NCBI GenBank assembly: GCA_032622095.1
Contig: CP136061.1
Coordinates: 59,911,301-59,975,300, forward strand
Direction of reading: 5' to 3'
From: Siphonodentalium dalli
Taxonomy: Eukaryota > Mollusca > Scaphopoda > Gadilida > Siphonodentaliidae
DNA: 64,000 nucleotides
The notes beneath the pieces were generated by a model, which ran no database searches, was not told the DNA's origin, and worked only from the letters and a program-made list of their open reading frames with translations. Made by a program: the position numbers and the translations under genes. This document shows, piece after piece, positions 41,101 to 47,100 of the stretch. The stretch's first letter is position 1. Each line of letters begins with the position of its first letter.

Positions 41101-44100
41101 TTTGTTAGAATAATGGTATGAAGTATAACTGATCATAACTGACAATTTCCTTATAAGCTACATGTATATTTTCAATAAATGGGACCTTTTTATTTTCCAA
41201 CTATTGTCATATTAATGTCGACCGATAATACACTGCATTTATGGCAGAATTTGATTTTGCAGACGAAAATAGCCATTCCCGGATAGTTTTTCTTTTTATG
41301 TAGCATAAAATTTAGGCCAATTTATAATTCATTAAAAATCGTTTTTGCAGTTGGGAACGCAGTTGGGAATATTGTGTAGGGCTACCTTTATATATGAATG
41401 ATAAATGCCATATAATCATAGTCCGTCAGAAGTTACTATTTTGACCAAAAAAATGTTCATTTATCAATGACGGATTCCATTTTCTGAAATATTACACGGA
41501 AACAAAATTAGGCCGATTTACTATCAAATTTCATTTGAATAAAATGGATAATTCGTGCCCTTTTAATTGTAGTTCGATTAAATATTTTACTAGTAACAGT
41601 CTGTTCATAATGAGAAATCACTTCAAGTGATTACTAATTAGTTTCACTTACCTAAAATCCGATCAATTTGTATCCTATGAAAACGTAAGATGGACGTAGT
41701 TTTTTATCCACGAAGCCTCGATCTGAACCGGTAGGTAAAACAATAGGAATGCTTTTGCCCCTGTTGTAAAGTGGAACGAAATTACACGCTCAAATTTGTA
41801 ATAATAAAAGTTCAACGAAGCAATAGATTGATAAGGCCACCACCAACAGGAACGTGGAGACAGGGTGATTGGGGTGTATATATCCCAAACAGTTCTAATA
41901 ATTAAAAATTTCATGACTGCCACATTAGTTCACACTTCACTTCACTTCACACCATATACGAGCACCCCCACCCCCTGGAATACGGAATAATACCACTTAA
42001 CACAGAGGGTGGAATACGAAATACCAGTTAACAGCCATATGGATAAATTCTCTATTGTCGTACGAACGCAGGTCATAATGTCCATGTCTAAAATGATATA
42101 AATTGATGATCGACGATCTGTATGTCAAACCGTGCATTTATTGTGACAAACATCGCATTTATATTATTCTTATGATCATTTTTTTTGGAAGGTTGGAATA
42201 CGAATACCGGTATTTTTGGAATACCGAATACCTCCTAACAGAGGGGCCGGAATATGTCGTACCTCGTAACAGGGCATGGAATACGGCGTACGAAATGGGG
42301 GGGGGGGGGCTCTTATACCGGGTATGACATACATAAAAAACACACTCACCGCGCTGTTGAAGGGGGGGGGGGGGGGGGGGTGTCTGTGCAACCCTTGTTT
42401 ATTAATTTAACCCTTTCATAACGGGAGTTAGGCTGGTGCAGCATTAAGGACGCTGTTTGTATTAAACATTTATCATGGTCAGTGTATGCATTTTAAAACA
42501 CAGGGCAAGTTAGATTACATCATTTAATTGATATTCTAGTTAAAATAGTCTGTGAAACTACTTTAAAACCACATGTTATGCACCCTGTTTTGCCAACCAA
42601 ACTATGAAATATAGATATGTTATTTGTTTATTATCAGAGAAAAGCATTCTGCAAAGATATGGCCTTATACATGTTATAAACATGCAAATAGTGGCTTCAT
42701 TTGGCCTTTCTACCATCATTTAGAGAGTCAAATCTGAAGAAATTCCCTTAGTTTGATATTTATGATTCCATAATCCCATGAAATGGTATTTAAAACCTCA
42801 AATGTCAGTATTTCCTATCAGATGGACATATCAACTAATAAATTAAACATTTCCCATGGTCATTACATGCATTTTTAATATACAAGGCAATGTAGAAAAC
42901 ATCATTTGATGGATATTTTACTTAAAATAGTCAGTGGAAACTACATAAAAGCAATATTGTATGCATCCCTGTATAGCCAAATCAAATAAACTATGGATAT
43001 TGTATTGTTTATTTCATCTGAGACATGTATTCTGTTCAGATATAGCCTTATATATGTTATAAAGATGCCAATAATGGCATAATTTAGGCTTTTTTTCCAT
43101 AATTTAGAGGGTCAAAGCTGAATAAATTCCCTTATTTCAAATTTGTAAGATGCCAAGCCAGCTGAAATGGTATATCAAACCTCAAATGGCAGTATTTCTT
43201 ATCAGATGGACATATCAACTAATGAATTAAACATTTCCCATGATCATTACAAGCATTTTAATATACAAGGCTATGTAGAAAACATCATTTGATGGATATT
43301 TTACTTAAAATGGTCTGTGGAGTGTGGAAACTACATAAAACCAATATTGTATGCATCCCTCTATAGCCAAATGCAATTGAACTATGGATATTTTATTGTG
43401 CATTTTATCAGAGACATGTTTCTGTTGAGATATAGCCTTATACATGTTACTAACATGCAAATAGTGGCTTCATTTGGGCTTTCTTCCATAATTTAGAGGG
43501 TCAAAGCTGAATAAATTTCCTTAGGTTTCAAATTTAAAAGATGCCAAGCCAGCTGAAATGGTGTATCAAACCTAAAATGTCAGTATTTCTTATCAGATTG
43601 ACATCTCTACCTATAAATTAAGCATTTATCATGGCCATTGCATGCATTTTTAATATATAGGACAAGGCAGAACACATCACTTGATGGATATTTTACTTAA
43701 AATACTTTGTGGAAACTACATAAAAGCCACATTGTATGCTTTCCTATATAGCCAAATAAATTCAACTATGGATAAATTGGATATTTTATTGTTTGTATCA
43801 TCAGAGACGTGCATTCTGCTAAGATAAAGTCTTTTGTGTATTATAAACATACAATAGGTGCATGGCCTCATTGGGCTTGCTTTCATAATACAAGAGAGTC
43901 AACTCTGAAGAAATACCATCGGTTTGAAATTGGTAGCATCTTCCATCCTTATATAAGAGGGGTATATACCAGCTTGAAGTACCTGTTTAATTAATAGGTT
44001 CAATGCAAGGGGCCACCAGAGAGGTTTGTCTAGTTCGGGATGGTGTGGCAAACCACCAACTGGAGATTTCAAGGGAGGCCTCCTCAATGGCGACCCACTA

Positions 44101-47100
44101 TATTGTGCAAACAAAATTTATTAAAATTGTATAAAGGTCAGCAATCCCTAAGAGCATTGAGAAATAGATAAAAACACTTACTGACAGATTGCCAATAACA
44201 AAATTACAGCTGTTGAAACTATTGTCATGTAAACAAAACTGTTACAGTGATTTGTCAACAAATATATAATTCTAGCTGTATTATTAGTTCAAATATTTAA
44301 CTATGAATAACATTTTCAGAATATTTAATCAACAGGTTGGACCTTTTCCAATGTTATGTAAACAAAACTGTTATATAATCCTATAGCTGTAGTATTACAT
44401 GTAGTTCAAATATTTAAGTATGAATATGAATTTCAGAATATTTAATCAACAGGTTGGACCTTTTTCAATGTTTACCATAACATTTTTATCACAATTTTGC
44501 TATCGTTGGACTTTTACAGTTATTCCATTACAGCAGTAATTTGTACATAACAATTAATTCTTGGTTTAGAAATATTTTCTTTAAGTATTTCTTAACTTAG
44601 AAAAAAAATCTTGAAACAAGAAATATATATTTAATTTTTGAAGCCATTTTCTTAGTAAGGAAATTGTTTCTTGTTTCAAGACTAAAATCTATCTTATTTG
44701 AGAAAACTATCTCTTGACTGGTGGGAGTTTCTTAATTTTCTTGATGTAGCAGACTTGGGGGGTATATTTCCCAAAATAAGATTTATTTTCCTGTTTCAGG
44801 AAATAGTTTTTCTTGTTTCAAGATATTTTATCTTATTAAGAAATTATTTTTGGCAGTGCACAATGAGTCGACGTCAGCGTTTATTGGTATACATGCTTAC
44901 AAGTTAAGGGACGGGCACGTCTTCACTTACAGGTTAAATACATCCTACTTTGTCTGCGGTGGCGGTCAGGAAAAACCTTTTGGGGAAAAAACGATGGAAA
45001 CCTGCTTTCCGAAACCAACATCTCTAACGCTGCTCAAATGTTCGGAAATTCATTCTAATTCACCAATTGTGCAACACAAACCTGTGCACACACTATATAA
45101 TATATAAATATAAATTAACATATATAACATGTTCAAATACATACACTATGGTCGTGATCGAATGACACATTATATGCGTTTATTATTATCCATCCCTTAA
45201 CTAACACCATTTCCGATTGGACAAAAGCCGCCACGTGATAGTCCTGGAAAAATAAATATTGGACTCCCGAAAGTCATATTGGACTCCCGACTGTACAATA
45301 TGACTTCTCATATTGGACTCCGTGACGTCACGAATTAACTCTATTGCGAAATGAATCGGTGAAATTGTGATGCGCGCGCAACATTGATGGATTTTAGCAG
45401 ACGTTTCACTTCCGCATTGAGTTTTTTTCTCACTTCCGTGTTTACTTTTCCAAATCATGCTTTCTGATGATCAATATACGGTACAGGCTTTTATAGAGAA
45501 TTAAGTGCCGACAAATAACAAAAATAACCACAAAAGTTTTATTTCCAAAATTTGGATAAACATACAGATGGATAATAAAAATGTCATTATACAATGTTGT
45601 GTACAGTATGAGTTTTTCTTGTACTCGTCCAGGTTGTGGTGAAAAGTCATATTGGACTCGACACTGGCGTGTCCCGTCCAATTTGACTTTTCACCACAAC
45701 CTGGACTCGTACAAGAAAAACACATACTGTACACAACATTGTATAATAACTTTATAATATAAATTACTATAAAACTATTACCTCATAAATAAGGTGCGAT
45801 GCGCACATTTCAATGTTGCAATTAACTTTTATTAATGATTATTCGACAAAATTCAACGTCAGTTTTCTATAATATGCATGATTTCATGAGTTATAAGAAT
45901 ATCTGTTTCTCAGATATAGTTTCAACACACGCATCTCCTTACGTTATTGAACCGTCAATCCATAACATTACTCACATGTTTGAAACAAAAAATTGGAGCT
46001 GACCCGATGAACAAGGCGATTTGGCGAGAAATGACAACACACGCTTCACAATAGCGTGACCTCTTTTCATTGTTCATGCACGAAGCGATAATAGATCACT
46101 CACTCATTATCAAACAGCGAATACAATATGTTTCGGCTAATGTGCTTTGCACTAAACGCTGAAAAATTATCAGTATATACGATAGTTGTGTACGAATCTC
46201 ACTGTGTTTTCATTGATACTGAAAACAATTAAAAGACGATTCCGTCTAGATGCTTTCAGTGGATCTTTCCATAGCTGTAGATCAAATAATTATTATCAGA
46301 TATATTCTACCAATCAGCGACTGAGCCGATCGATTACTGCATTGACAAACATGGCGGAATATAATATCCCTGCATTCCTTAGGTTTTAAATTAGCTTTTT
46401 TCTAGCAACATATTATTGTCAATATATAATATGACATTGCGATTATTTATAATGAAAATGAATATATTACTCCAGTCATAAATTCATTTTCATTATAATT
46501 TCCAAGATGTTTGTATCGTTCATAGAGTAAATGAGTGTATTTTGGACTCATCCATGGCTCAAATTCATTCATTTGTTGCATATATTCTGTTGAGTATAAA
46601 ATAGAAGGTCCCATATATGGCTGGATTTAGTGTAAATTACCCCTCTAAAAGTTTGATATTTAGGAAATTGTACCATCATTAGCTCAATTTGCTGTTATCT
46701 CATTAAACCCTTCATTTGCTGCATTCATATCTCCCAGTCGGTTATAAAATTATCAATTGACATGATCTATTATTCATTCGGAGGGATGTTCAGGAACTAC
46801 AGATATAAGCATGCATACCGCAGTCAGACGAACGTATATTAAAAATGCAAAAGGATGCATATTTAATGGTGTGGAATTGTTCAGATAATAAGTTCAATGG
46901 CCGTTTGTTAAACTTATTATCTGAACATTTCCTAAGGGAACTATTCGTCAATGAGTGTTTATTGCTGGACTGGCTAAACGAGAGCACTCTATTTATATAA
47001 TGTCGATATGTAACACTCACGGTGTGTTGCGATTATATGTGGTGATTTGTGTGAAAGATCAACCTGTGCATTAACATACATACGGATTGGATCAAAAGAA

